Of a stretch of DNA of 64,000 nt, positions 1 through 8,638 are shown piece by piece. This DNA is from Akkermansia muciniphila. GTDB lineage: Bacteria; Verrucomicrobiota; Verrucomicrobiia; Verrucomicrobiales; Akkermansiaceae. A program made the position numbers and the translations under genes. The stretch is taken from NCBI RefSeq assembly GCF_900184965.1, contig NZ_FXYA01000154.1, forward strand, positions 87,744 through 151,743, in the 5' to 3' direction. The stretch's first letter is position 1, and every line of letters begins with the position of its first letter. The notes under the pieces were generated by a model. The model saw nothing but the letters and a program-made list of their open reading frames with translations, was not told where the DNA came from and ran no database searches.

Positions 1-297
1 GTCAACAAATCCACCTCCGTCATCGTGGCGGGCACCTGGAACGCCACGGCCGGTTATTTTGACAGCAATTCCCTGAACGCCAATGGGACACAGGGCATTT
101 CCCTGACGGTTTCCGCCCCTGTCAAAGCTACGAAAGACCTGACCGTGACTCCGTTTGTTGGAACGGTCTGGCTCGGCAACGGCGGCCTGGCGGCCAACCA
201 TCGCGGCGCTTCCTCCCGCTTCCCCTACAGGGAACCATCCAAGGTTTACCGCAATTTCACCTTCGTCGCCGGGGTAGGAGTTGCCTATTCCTTCTAA
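1..297 (+). CDS. C-terminal end of an outer-membrane beta-barrel protein (partial)
   Basis: The frame is open from the first base and stops at 295-297, so only the last 98 residues are present. They show alternating polar and hydrophobic residues typical of beta strands (for example TWNATAGYF and FTFVAGVGVAYSF). The protein ends in an aromatic Phe, the usual C-terminal signature for insertion by the BAM machinery. It is therefore likely the end of an autotransporter or other outer-membrane barrel, but the passenger or pore part lies outside the window. A strong intrinsic terminator follows about 35 bases after the stop. Confidence 0.5.
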   Translation, partial: VNKSTSVIVAGTWNATAGYFDSNSLNANGTQGISLTVSAPVKATKDLTVTPFVGTVWLGNGGLAANHRGASSRFPYREPSKVYRNFTFVAGVGVAYSF

Positions 298-330
298 AAA
301 TCTGACTGTCACTCACTCAACCAACGCAGG

Positions 331-367
331 CTCCGGCATGTGCCATCAATCATGCCGGAGCCTTTCT
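331..367 (+). terminator. Intrinsic terminator after the outer-membrane protein gene
   Basis: A perfect 10-bp stem (CTCCGGCATG at 331-340, CATGCCGGAG at 351-360) with a 10-base loop is followed by a T-rich run. It ends the first transcript. It also lies inside the longest open frame of the next gene, which argues that the next gene starts downstream of it. Confidence 0.85.
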
Positions 368-418
368 TTAACTTTTCATATCCCCCGTTTTTTTCATACC
401 GCCCCCGTTCAGGAACAA

Positions 419-1522
419 GTGGCCGCCCTGAGCGACGCGTTTGCCATCGCAGGCAACTTCCTCCATTGCGAAACCATTAACAGCGGCCACATCAACATGA
501 CCTTCCGGGCTACCTGCCTGGAGCCGGACGGCACCACCCGCCGCTACATTTTCCAGCGCGTGAATGATGCCGTATTCCCATGCCCCAGGGACGTCATGCA
601 CAACGTGGAAAAGGTAACCAACCACATCCGCTGGAAAATGCTCCGGGTACTGAAAACGCCCTTCCGCCAGACGCTGAACCTGTACTCCGCCCGGGGGGGC
701 CGCAAATATCTGGAAATTCCCGGTTCCGGTTTCTGGCGATGCTACAACTGCATTGAAAACACCCACACGTTCGACGTGGCGGACCATCCCCGCCAGGCTT
801 ACGAAGCAGCCCGGGCTTTCGGCGCTTTCCAACAGCTCCTGTGCGATATGAATCCGGAGGACATTCATGAAACCATTCCATTCTTCCACCACACCCGCAG
901 ACGCTTTGACCATTTGGAAAAAGCAGCGGCGGCGGACTCCCACGGACGGCTGAACACCTGCCGCAACGAGCTGGACTTCATCCGCCGCCGCGAACGCTGC
1001 GTGGACGTGCTGCTGGATCTCCAGAAACGGGGGGAGCTTCCCGTCAGAATCGTCCACAACGACACGAAAATCAACAACGTGATGCTGGACAGGGAGACGG
1101 ACGAGGCTGTTTGCGTCATTGACCTGGATACCGTCATGCCCGGGAGCGTCCTGTACGACTTCGGAGACATGGTGCGCACCATGACCTCCCCCGCGGCGGA
1201 AGATGAAGAAAATCTGGATAAAACTTGCCTGCGCATGCCCATGTTTGAGGCCGTCGTCAAGGGATATCTGGAAACCGCCAGGGACTTCATCACGCCGCAG
1301 GAAGTCTCCAAACTCGCTTTTTCCGGTCTGCTCATCACGCTGGAAACGGGAATCCGCTTCCTGACGGACTACCTGGAAGGGGACGTTTATTTCAAAACGA
1401 AAAAAGAACGGCACAACCTGCACCGTGCCCGCACCCAGCTCAGGCTGGTGGAAAGCATGGAAGAGCAAATGCCCGAAATGGAAGAATGCGTCCGGAAATG
1501 CTTCCAGACTGTTAACGGCTGA
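419..1522 (+). CDS. APH-fold sugar kinase, N-acetylhexosamine 1-kinase-like
   Basis: This is a phosphotransferase of the aminoglycoside/choline kinase fold. The catalytic loop is VHNDTKINN (His213, Asn214, Asp215 counted from this start), followed by the metal-binding VIDLDTVMPG segment. Its length of about 367 residues and the N-terminal SGHIN-type loop resemble the NahK-like kinases that phosphorylate GlcNAc/GalNAc at C1. It lies directly before a fucose mutarotase gene, so a role in salvage of mucin-derived sugars is plausible. The substrate is inferred, not shown. The frame stays open back to 281, but that stretch contains the preceding terminator. I therefore take the GTG at 419, which has a close AGGAA upstream, as the likely start, with low certainty. 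Confidence 0.7.
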   Translation: MAALSDAFAIAGNFLHCETINSGHINMTFRATCLEPDGTTRRYIFQRVNDAVFPCPRDVMHNVEKVTNHIRWKMLRVLKTPFRQTLNLYSARGGRKYLEIPGSGFWRCYNCIENTHTFDVADHPRQAYEAARAFGAFQQLLCDMNPEDIHETIPFFHHTRRRFDHLEKAAAADSHGRLNTCRNELDFIRRRERCVDVLLDLQKRGELPVRIVHNDTKINNVMLDRETDEAVCVIDLDTVMPGSVLYDFGDMVRTMTSPAAEDEENLDKTCLRMPMFEAVVKGYLETARDFITPQEVSKLAFSGLLITLETGIRFLTDYLEGDVYFKTKKERHNLHRARTQLRLVESMEEQMPEMEECVRKCFQTVNG

Positions 1523-1579
1523 GAGGGCATGACCGGCATTACCCCAATTTTATGATAGTACCGGAACGCGGGCTGGTGC

Positions 1580-1585
1580 TATACT
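1580..1585 (+). promoter_or_regulatory. Probable -10 box of fucU
   Basis: TATACT lies seven bases before the fucU ATG, placing the expected transcription start at or next to the start codon. No convincing -35 hexamer is visible 16-18 bases upstream, so the call rests on the -10 box and the geometry shared with other genes here. Confidence 0.3.
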
Positions 1586-1592
1586 GCGGGGC

Positions 1593-2012
1593 ATGTTAAA
1601 AAATATTTCTCCCCTCATCAGCCCTTCCCTGCTGAAAATTCTCGCGGAAATGGGGCATGGAGACGAAATTGTCTTTTCAGACGCCCACTTTCCCGCCCAT
1701 ACCTTCAACCCTACGGTGCTGAGGGCGGACGGCCTGGGGGCGGACGCCCTGCTGGCCGCCGTCATTCCCCTGTTGGAACTGGACGCCTACGCCACCCCTG
1801 TCATCATGATGGCCCCGGTTCCGGGGGACTCCCTGGACCCTGCGGTAGAGGCCAAATACCGCAAGGCCCTGAATTATGACGGGGAGATTGAGCAAATGGA
1901 GCGCTACGCCTTTTACGAACGGGCTAAAAAGGCCTATGCCGTCGTCATCACCGGGGAAACGGCCAAATACGGCAACATCATCCTGAAAAAAGGCGTTACC
2001 CCTCTTTCCTGA
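1593..2012 (+). CDS. fucU: L-fucose mutarotase (RbsD/FucU family)
   Basis: FucU interconverts the alpha and beta anomers of L-fucose in the cytoplasm so that fucose isomerase or kinase can use it. The 139-residue length is typical. The N-terminal [17 protein letters not shown] block carries the conserved His22 and Asp30, and the C-terminal [15 protein letters not shown] block holds the active-site Tyr. The gene follows a sugar kinase and precedes a PLP enzyme by 26 bases. Fucose caps many mucin O-glycans, so this fits a mucin-using organism. No fucose isomerase, kinase or aldolase gene is nearby. Confidence 0.92.
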   Translation: MLKNISPLISPSLLKILAEMGHGDEIVFSDAHFPAHTFNPTVLRADGLGADALLAAVIPLLELDAYATPVIMMAPVPGDSLDPAVEAKYRKALNYDGEIEQMERYAFYERAKKAYAVVITGETAKYGNIILKKGVTPLS

Positions 2013-2038
2013 CCATTGCCCGCCAGACAGCCCCTTCC

Positions 2039-3241
2039 ATGCAGTACGACTTTGACGAAGTAATCGACCGCCGCGGCACCGGAGCCCTGAAATATGAAGC
2101 CCTGCTGCCCCGCTGGGGCCGGGACGACCTGATCCCCCTGTGGGTGGCGGACATGGACTTCAGGACGCCCCCCTTCATCATGGAAGCCATCCGCCGCCGC
2201 TGCGAACACGAAGTCCTGGGATATACCGTCAAGCCCCGCGCTTTCTTTGAAGCCATCCGGGACTGGGTGGGACGCCGCCACGGGTGGAAGGTGAACGCCT
2301 CGGAAATAGGCTTCGCTCCGGGCATTGTTCCCGGCATTTCCAGCGCCATCCAGTGTTTTACGGACCCGGGGGACAAAATCATGATCCAGCCTCCGGTATA
2401 CCATCCCTTCGCCATGATTATCCGGGAAAACGGCCGGGAAACCGTCAACAATCCCCTCATTCTGGAAAACGGCCGCTACCGCATGGACTTCAACCACATG
2501 CAGGAAGCCGTGCGCGGCTGCCGCATGTTCATCCTGTGCAATCCCCACAATCCCGGAGGCCGCGTATGGAGTCCGGAGGAGCTGCGCCGCGTGGCTGAAA
2601 TCTGCACGGCAAGCGGCACGCTGGTTGTTTCCGATGAAATCCATGCGGACCTGACCCTCCCCGGCCGCAGGCACACCGTATTCGCCACCGTTTCCGAACA
2701 GGCCCGCATGAACTCCGTCACCTACATGGCGCCCAGCAAAACCTTCAACGTGCCCGGCCTGGGCAGCTCCTACATGATTTGCCAGAATCCGGACCTGTTC
2801 GCGAAATACCAGGACTTCGTCAGCGGGAGGGAGCTTGCGGAAGGGCACGTCTTCGCGTACGAAGGGCTCATCAGCGCCTATTCCGGCCCGGCGGGGGAGG
2901 AATGGCTGGCCCAGGCGCTGGACTACATTCAGGAAAACATCCGCTTCATTGACCGGGAACTGCGCCGCCGCATGCCCAAAATCAAGGCCATCATGCCGGA
3001 TGCCTCCTACCTGGTCTTTCTGGACTGCCGGGAACTGAACCTTTCCCAGAAGGAGCTGGTGGAGTTTTTTGTGGACGGCGCGCGCCTGGCTCTCAACGAC
3101 GGTTCCATCTTCGGCAAGGAAGGGGAAGGCTTCATGCGCCTGAACGCGGGCTGTCCCCGCTCCATCCTGGAACGGGCGCTCAACCAGCTGGAGGAAGCTT
3201 ACCAAAACCGCGGGTTCCGGCGGCAACAGGCCCAGGGTTAA
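2039..3241 (+). CDS. PatB/MalY-type PLP-dependent cystathionine beta-lyase
   Basis: This is a fold-type I aminotransferase-like enzyme of the MalY/PatB group. It probably cleaves C-S bonds in cystathionine or cysteine to give homocysteine or sulfide. The 400-residue protein begins with the family-typical YDFDEVIDRRGTG motif, continues with LWVADMDF, the HNPGG loop and SDEIHADL. The pyridoxal phosphate lysine is Lys234 in APSKTFNVPGL. The start is the ATG 26 bases after fucU, preceded by a pyrimidine-rich stretch and no Shine-Dalgarno sequence, so co-transcription with fucU is likely. A broader aminotransferase function cannot be excluded. MalY homologues can also act as regulators, but nothing here points to that. 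Confidence 0.85.
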   Translation: MQYDFDEVIDRRGTGALKYEALLPRWGRDDLIPLWVADMDFRTPPFIMEAIRRRCEHEVLGYTVKPRAFFEAIRDWVGRRHGWKVNASEIGFAPGIVPGISSAIQCFTDPGDKIMIQPPVYHPFAMIIRENGRETVNNPLILENGRYRMDFNHMQEAVRGCRMFILCNPHNPGGRVWSPEELRRVAEICTASGTLVVSDEIHADLTLPGRRHTVFATVSEQARMNSVTYMAPSKTFNVPGLGSSYMICQNPDLFAKYQDFVSGRELAEGHVFAYEGLISAYSGPAGEEWLAQALDYIQENIRFIDRELRRRMPKIKAIMPDASYLVFLDCRELNLSQKELVEFFVDGARLALNDGSIFGKEGEGFMRLNAGCPRSILERALNQLEEAYQNRGFRRQQAQG

Positions 3242-3479
3242 AAACAGGTTGCACGCTCTCCGGCAATGGAGTCCATTCCCGGAACCATGCATTGGGGAAA
3301 CTTTTCCGGGGACATCCGGCCCCGCCGGATTTTCTCCTGTTGGGTCTCCGTGCGGAAAAGGTCACGGCGCGGCGGAAAGGGAATATCCGCACATCCTCTT
3401 CCGCCGTTTCACCCACGGCAGCGCCTTATTCTCCCCTCCCATGCCGGGAAACGCTCCCGGGACGCCGCCATGACTTTGC

Positions 3480-3507
3480 TTGCAAAATAAAAGGAAAGGA
3501 GTATCGT
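3480..3507 (+). promoter_or_regulatory. Candidate metG promoter
   Basis: TTGCAA (3480-3485) and TATCGT (3502-3507) are separated by 16 bases. The -10 box ends seven bases before the metG ATG, predicting a leaderless or nearly leaderless mRNA. A purine-rich GGAAAGGAG lies in the spacer but is too far from the ATG to be a normal ribosome site. Confidence 0.4.
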
Positions 3508-3514
3508 TCCCCGC

Positions 3515-5122
3515 ATGTACTATATCACCACGGCCATTGACTACACCAACGGACCGCCCCACATCGGGCACGCTTATGAAAAAGTCCTGGCGGACGTTCT
3601 CGCGCGCTGGCACCGGATGAAGGGGGAGGAAGTCTATTTCCTGACCGGGGTGGACCAGCACGGGCAGAAAGTGCAGCAGACGGCGGAAAAGCTGGGCATT
3701 ACGCCGCAGGAACATGTCAACAACATCACCGCCCAGTTCCAGGCGCTGTGGGACCGCCTGGGCATCAGCAATGACGGATGGGCCTCCACGACGGACCCGC
3801 GCCACAAGGCCTGCGTGCAGAAAATCCTGACGGACCTGAAAGACAAGGGCCAGCTTTACAAAAAATCCTACAAGGGGTTCTATTCCGTGCGCCAGGAACA
3901 GTTCCTGACGGACAAGGAACGGGATGCGGAAGGCAACTTCGGACCGGAATGGGGGGAAGTGGTGGAACTGGAGGAAGAAAACTGGTATTTCCGCCTGACC
4001 GACCATGTGGAATGGATGAAGCAGTTCGTGGAAAAGAGCGGCGATTTCGTTCTTCCGGCCTTCCGCAAGGCGGAAGTGCTCAACGCCATTGACTTTGACT
4101 CGGACCTCTGCATTTCCCGCCCCAAGAGCCGCCTTTCCTGGGGAATCGAGTTCCCGTTCGACCCCGAATTCGTCACCTACGTCTGGTTTGACGCCCTGAT
4201 CAACTACATTTCCTTCGCCGGCTATCTGGCGGAGCCGGACAGCGGCCTGCCGGATTTCTCCAAACTCTGGCCCGCGGACTGCGAAGTCATCGGCAAGGAC
4301 ATCCTGGTGCCCGCCCACGGCGTGTACTGGCCCGCCATGCTGCATGCCATGGGCTTCTCCGACGAGGAAATGCCCACCCTGCTCGTGCACGGCTGGTGGA
4401 ACATCAACGGGGAAAAAATGTCCAAGTCCATCGGCAACGTGGTGGACCCCAACCTGCTGGCGGAACAGTTCGGCCCGGAACCCGTGCGCTATTACCTGGT
4501 GCGGGACATCACCACCGGGAAGGACGCCAACTTTGACGCGGACCGCCTGGTCATGCTGTACAATACGGAGCTGGCCAACGACCTCGGCAACCTGTGCAAC
4601 CGCTCCATCAACATGACGCGCCGCTATTGCGACTCCGTTATCTCCGGCGCGGAGGCATATGATGACGAAGCCTCCAGGGCCCTGCGCGCCACCATGGACC
4701 AGGCCGTCACCCTGTTTTCCAAATACATGGACGACAACATGGTCTCCGACGCCCTGGCGGCCCTGAACGCCCAGGTTTCCGCCTGCAACGCGTACATTGA
4801 GCAGCAGCAGCCCTGGCAGCTGGCCAAGGATGAAGCCTCCGCCCCGCGCCTCCGCTGCGTGCTGCGCCATTTGCTGGAATGCTGCGCCCAGACGGGCTAT
4901 CTCATCGGCTGCGTCCTGCCGGACGCCTCCGCCCGCATTCTGGACCAGCTCAATGCCGGGGACCTGTTCCGGGAACTCACGCCGGCCGCGCTGGAATGGG
5001 GAATCCTCCCCGCAGGGCACCGCATCAATGATCCCGCCCCCGTCTTTCCCCGCATTCTTTCGGATGAGGAAAAGGCCAAACTGGCTGAAAAAGCGGCCAG
5101 GGCGGCAAAAAAACAAGGCTGA
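3515..5122 (+). CDS. metG: Methionyl-tRNA synthetase
   Basis: This class I aminoacyl-tRNA synthetase charges tRNA-Met in the cytoplasm. The HIGH signature is PHIGH at residues 15-19 and the KMSKS loop is at 301-305. The Rossmann core and the C-terminal helical anticodon domain are present. At 535 residues it lacks the extra C-terminal dimerisation/EMAP-type domain seen in longer MetG proteins. I see no CxxC pairs of the zinc knuckle, so it belongs to the zinc-free short form. menD follows after five bases, which indicates co-transcription. A candidate promoter sits immediately upstream. Confidence 0.95.
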   Translation: MYYITTAIDYTNGPPHIGHAYEKVLADVLARWHRMKGEEVYFLTGVDQHGQKVQQTAEKLGITPQEHVNNITAQFQALWDRLGISNDGWASTTDPRHKACVQKILTDLKDKGQLYKKSYKGFYSVRQEQFLTDKERDAEGNFGPEWGEVVELEEENWYFRLTDHVEWMKQFVEKSGDFVLPAFRKAEVLNAIDFDSDLCISRPKSRLSWGIEFPFDPEFVTYVWFDALINYISFAGYLAEPDSGLPDFSKLWPADCEVIGKDILVPAHGVYWPAMLHAMGFSDEEMPTLLVHGWWNINGEKMSKSIGNVVDPNLLAEQFGPEPVRYYLVRDITTGKDANFDADRLVMLYNTELANDLGNLCNRSINMTRRYCDSVISGAEAYDDEASRALRATMDQAVTLFSKYMDDNMVSDALAALNAQVSACNAYIEQQQPWQLAKDEASAPRLRCVLRHLLECCAQTGYLIGCVLPDASARILDQLNAGDLFRELTPAALEWGILPAGHRINDPAPVFPRILSDEEKAKLAEKAARAAKKQG

Positions 5123-5127
5123 TTCCC

Positions 5128-6723
5128 GTGAGCTCCCCCGCATCCTTCGTCAAATCCCTGCTGGCCCAATGCTGCCTGGGCGGCATTTGCGAGTGGGTGG
5201 TCTGCCCCGGCGCGCGCAATATGGCGCTGCTCCAGGTGCTGGCCGCCGCGGAGGATCTGGTGAAATGGACTCACTTTGACGAACGGTCCGCCGCCTTCTT
5301 TGCGCTGGGCCGCATTCAGGATATGGGGCTGCCCGTGGCCGTGGTCACCACCTCCGGAACGGCGGCGGCGGAACTGCTCCCCGCCGTGGTGGAGGCCTAC
5401 TACCAGCGCCGTCCCCTGCTCCTGCTTACGGCGGACCGCCCGGCGGCCTGCCGGGGTTCCGCCGCTCCCCAGGCCATTGAACAGGCGGATCTGTTCGGCA
5501 TTTACGCACCCACGATTGACCTGGAAACGCCGGAAAACCTGCCGGAAGACATTTTGCAAGACTGGGATTACGCCTCCCCGCTCCACATCAACGTGTGCCT
5601 GCCGGACCCGGACCCTGCCTGGAATCCCGGCAGCTGCGACCTTTACCCGGCGGAACCTCCGGAGGAAAACGGCTTCCGGGGCTCCCTGGCGGAGCTGGCC
5701 CGGGCCCTGCGCTTCACATCGCGCGACGGGCTGGTAGTCATGATCGGCGGCCTGGACCCCACGGAACAGGCCCCGGCCCGGTGGCTGGCCAACGAACTGA
5801 AAGCTCCCGTGGTGGCGGACGCCACCTCCGGACTCCGGGAAGAGCTGGCCCATCTGGCCCTGACGGACGCGGACGCCCTGCTGCGGGAACACCCGCCCGC
5901 CGTCCTGCTCAGATTAGGGGACGTGCCCGTGGCCCGCTTCTGGCGCGACCTGGAGGACATTCCGGCCACGGAAGTCTTTTCCGTCACCCGCACCGGCTTC
6001 TCCGGGCTGGCCCGCCCCTCCACCGTCGTCACCGGAGATCTGGAGGCTATTCTGCACGCGCTGGGGGATATAGATACCGTGGGCGACGTCAACGGTCTGC
6101 GCGCCATGAACAAACGCAGAAAAGCCCTGATGGAGGAATTGCTCATCACCTGCCCGGAAAGCGAACAGGCCATGGTGCGCTCCTTCTCCTGCTTTGCCGC
6201 GGACAGCGACTGCATTTACCTGGGCAACTCCATGCCCGTGCGGTACTGGAACAGCTTCGCCCAGACGGCCATCCCCACGGAAAACGTCCGCGCCAACCGG
6301 GGAGCCAACGGCATTGACGGGCAAATCTCCGGTTTTCTGGGGGTCTCCGCCAGGTGCTCCCGCTCCTGGGCCCTCGTGGGCGACCTGACCGCCATGTATG
6401 ATTCCAATGCCCTGGCGCTCCTTCCCCAACTGGACAAGGGCACACGCGTCCTCGGCGTCATCAATAACGGGGGCGGCGGCATCTTCCGAGCCCTGCCCGG
6501 GGCGGACGGACATTCCGAAGCCATGAGGAAACTGCTGGTGCAACCCCACGCCCATTCCTTCAAGGCCATTGCGGAACAATGGGGCATGAGCTACCTGGCG
6601 ATCCGCACGGCGGAGGACTTCGACCAGCTTGATTCCCTGGAGGAAAACAGCCAGACGCTTGTAGAACTTATCCCGGACAGGGAACAGACGGAACAGATGC
6701 GCCTCCGGCTGGCTAACGCCTAA
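5128..6723 (+). CDS. menD: SEPHCHC synthase of menaquinone synthesis
   Basis: MenD is a thiamine-diphosphate enzyme joining isochorismate and 2-oxoglutarate in the classical menaquinone pathway. The N-terminal block VCPGARNMALL, the catalytic-Glu block HFDERSAAFFALG, the TTSGTAAAELLPAVVEAYYQ segment and APQAIEQ are all family hallmarks. The ThDP-binding region is GDLTAMYDSNALALL...INNGGGGIF near the C-terminus. Its 531 residues are slightly shorter than E. coli MenD (about 556). It starts with GTG five bases after metG, so the two genes form an operon. No other men genes lie in the window. It supports a quinone-linked anaerobic respiratory chain together with the hydrogenase operon further on. 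Confidence 0.92.
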   Translation: MSSPASFVKSLLAQCCLGGICEWVVCPGARNMALLQVLAAAEDLVKWTHFDERSAAFFALGRIQDMGLPVAVVTTSGTAAAELLPAVVEAYYQRRPLLLLTADRPAACRGSAAPQAIEQADLFGIYAPTIDLETPENLPEDILQDWDYASPLHINVCLPDPDPAWNPGSCDLYPAEPPEENGFRGSLAELARALRFTSRDGLVVMIGGLDPTEQAPARWLANELKAPVVADATSGLREELAHLALTDADALLREHPPAVLLRLGDVPVARFWRDLEDIPATEVFSVTRTGFSGLARPSTVVTGDLEAILHALGDIDTVGDVNGLRAMNKRRKALMEELLITCPESEQAMVRSFSCFAADSDCIYLGNSMPVRYWNSFAQTAIPTENVRANRGANGIDGQISGFLGVSARCSRSWALVGDLTAMYDSNALALLPQLDKGTRVLGVINNGGGGIFRALPGADGHSEAMRKLLVQPHAHSFKAIAEQWGMSYLAIRTAEDFDQLDSLEENSQTLVELIPDREQTEQMRLRLANA

Positions 6724-7151
6724 ATGAAGGCAAGCCTTTACCAAAGACCGGAGCGAAGACGATCCTCCGCCCGGCCATATCTTGCGGTTCTCTCCACATG
6801 GCTTGAAAGTACCAGATAAAAATAACATTTCCTCCATCTGACCATAGGGGAATTTCTTTCTTGCCTGACGAAGAGAAGAAAACAGCCTCACCATGGTGGT
6901 ATTCACCAAGCCGCATTCAACAGGGAAACGCCGGGCAACAGCATGTCCGCCTTAATTCATACGGAAGGAAGCGCCGCGCCGCAATCCCTCTTTCCGCCTC
7001 CAGAATGCTCTGATGCAGTATCCCCGCTATAAAAACACCTCCCTGTATGGGCATGCAAAAACCGGGCGGAACATCAATCCACCCGGCTTTTGCAGCCGCC
7101 CGGCGCGAACGCCGGAGGCATGGGTTTTCCGGCTTCCCGCCGGGAACCCCG
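6724..7151. other. Intergenic region between convergent menD and malic enzyme genes
   Basis: About 430 bases lie between two convergent genes. Apart from the malic-enzyme terminator near 7055-7093 I see no gene, RNA or repeat. A 67-codon minus-strand frame at 6713-6916 overlaps menD and has no recognisable features. Confidence 0.6.
7055..7093 (-). terminator. Intrinsic terminator of the malic enzyme gene
   Basis: Two 15-base arms (7055-7069 and 7079-7093) pair with two mismatched positions around a nine-base loop. Read on the minus strand the second arm contains a run of five T. It lies about 60 bases after the malic enzyme stop. Confidence 0.7.
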
Positions 7152-8462
7152 TTAAAGGTAGCTGCGCACCACGCCGGCGACGCGTTCACGAGCCGCGGCA
7201 ATGCGCTTGCGCAATTCCAGCGTGTAGGCCTCCATATCCCGGATGGGGGACTGGGCCACGCCGGAAATCATGGCCGCCTGGGCCACCGCCGGGCATTCCC
7301 ATTCAATGATGCGGGGATCAATGGGCTTGGGAATCACGTAATCGATGCCGAAGCTGAGCGGGGCGCCCCCGTAAAGGTCAATCACCTCCTGAGGGACGGG
7401 TTCCTTCGCCAAATCAGCCAGGGCGCGGGCGGCGGCGATTTTCATCTGTTCATTGATGACGGAGGCGCGCACATCCAGGGCGGCACGGAAAATAAAGGGG
7501 AAGCAGGAAACATTGTTCACCTGGTTGGGCCAGTCGGAACGTCCGGATCCCATGATGCAGTCAGGCCGCGCTTTTTTGGCATCCTGGTAAGTGATTTCCG
7601 GGTCCGGATTCGCACAGGCGAAAATGATGGGGGAAGGAGCCATCAGCTTGACCATGTCCTGCGTGAGCAATCCCTTGGTGGAAAGCCCCAGGAACACGTC
7701 CGCTCCGGTGAGGGCCTCCTCCAGGGAACAGTCTTCCGACTGGGAGAACTGGGCTTTCGTGGCGTGCAGGTCAATGCGCCCGGTATGAATCAGCCCCTTG
7801 GAGTCAAACATATAGATATGTTCGCGGCGCACTCCCAGCGTCATGTAGAACTTGGCGCAGGAAATGCCGGCGGCCCCGGCCCCGACGACGACGACCTTCA
7901 TATCCTCCAGCTTGCGGCCCGTCAACTCGGCTGCGTTCAAAAGGGCGGCGCCGGAGATCACCGCCGTTCCATGCTGGTCGTCATGGAACACGGGAATATT
8001 CATCTCCTGGCGGAGGCGTTCCTCCACCATGAAGCATTCCGGAGCCTTGATGTCCTCCAGATTGATGGCGCCGAAGGTGGGCTCCATGGTCTTGATCGTT
8101 TCAATCAGCTTTTCCGGCTCCTTCACGTTCAGCTCAATGTCAAAAACATCAATGTCCGCGAATACCTTGAACAAAACGCCCTTGCCTTCCATCACCGGCT
8201 TGGCCGCATCCGGGCCGATATTGCCCAGCCCCAGAACGGCGGTGCCGTTGGTGATCACGCCCACCAGATTGGAACGCCCGGTATACAGGGCGCTCTGGGA
8301 AGGATCTTCTTGAATGCGGAGACAGGGTTCGGCTACGCCCGGGGAATAGGCAAGCGTCAAATCCCGTTGTGAAAAGCAGGGCTTGCAGGGAAGCGTTTCC
8401 ACCTTGCCGGGGCGGGGCTGGGAATGATACTGCAAGGCGTCTAATCTAATATCGGAACTCAT
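7152..8462 (-). CDS. NAD(P)-dependent malic enzyme
   Basis: This enzyme oxidatively decarboxylates malate to pyruvate. Family blocks are clear: the YTGRSNLVGVITNGTAVLGLGNIGP segment near the N-terminus, FHDDQHGTAVI with the metal-binding Asp pair, and the dinucleotide-binding VVVVGAGAAGISCAKFYM loop. The CANPDPEI segment and a C-terminal IPKPIDPRI motif follow. At 436 residues it matches the short bacterial malic enzymes and lacks the phosphotransacetylase domain of MaeB. I chose the ATG at 8460-8462, because the 29 residues upstream in the open frame do not match the family. The gene is monocistronic with its own terminator. Cofactor preference cannot be read reliably from the sequence. Confidence 0.9.
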   Translation of the reverse strand: MSSDIRLDALQYHSQPRPGKVETLPCKPCFSQRDLTLAYSPGVAEPCLRIQEDPSQSALYTGRSNLVGVITNGTAVLGLGNIGPDAAKPVMEGKGVLFKVFADIDVFDIELNVKEPEKLIETIKTMEPTFGAINLEDIKAPECFMVEERLRQEMNIPVFHDDQHGTAVISGAALLNAAELTGRKLEDMKVVVVGAGAAGISCAKFYMTLGVRREHIYMFDSKGLIHTGRIDLHATKAQFSQSEDCSLEEALTGADVFLGLSTKGLLTQDMVKLMAPSPIIFACANPDPEITYQDAKKARPDCIMGSGRSDWPNQVNNVSCFPFIFRAALDVRASVINEQMKIAAARALADLAKEPVPQEVIDLYGGAPLSFGIDYVIPKPIDPRIIEWECPAVAQAAMISGVAQSPIRDMEAYTLELRKRIAAARERVAGVVRSYL

Positions 8463-8638
8463 GATTGTAATGGAAAAACAAAAAAGCGAGCCTTGCTTGC
8501 ACCACATAATCGCCATGCATTCAAGCAAATAATCAATTAATCGCGTCACACGCTCCGGCCCCAGAAAACCTCTTTTTACATTGATAGAAGCCTCCGGATA
8601 TGCTAACAGGCAGTCGGATAATCACCTGTCATGTGACC

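Noticed and set aside
1934..3292. Long minus-strand frame opposite the PatB-like gene
   Set aside because: It is the antisense of a gene with clear PLP motifs and has no recognisable domain; long antisense frames are expected in GC-rich coding DNA.
3362..5143. 593-codon minus-strand frame opposite metG
   Set aside because: metG carries PHIGH and KMSKS in the right order; the antisense product is low-complexity His/Gly/Val-rich.
6713..6916. 67-codon minus-strand frame after menD
   Set aside because: It overlaps menD, has no start signal and no recognisable feature.
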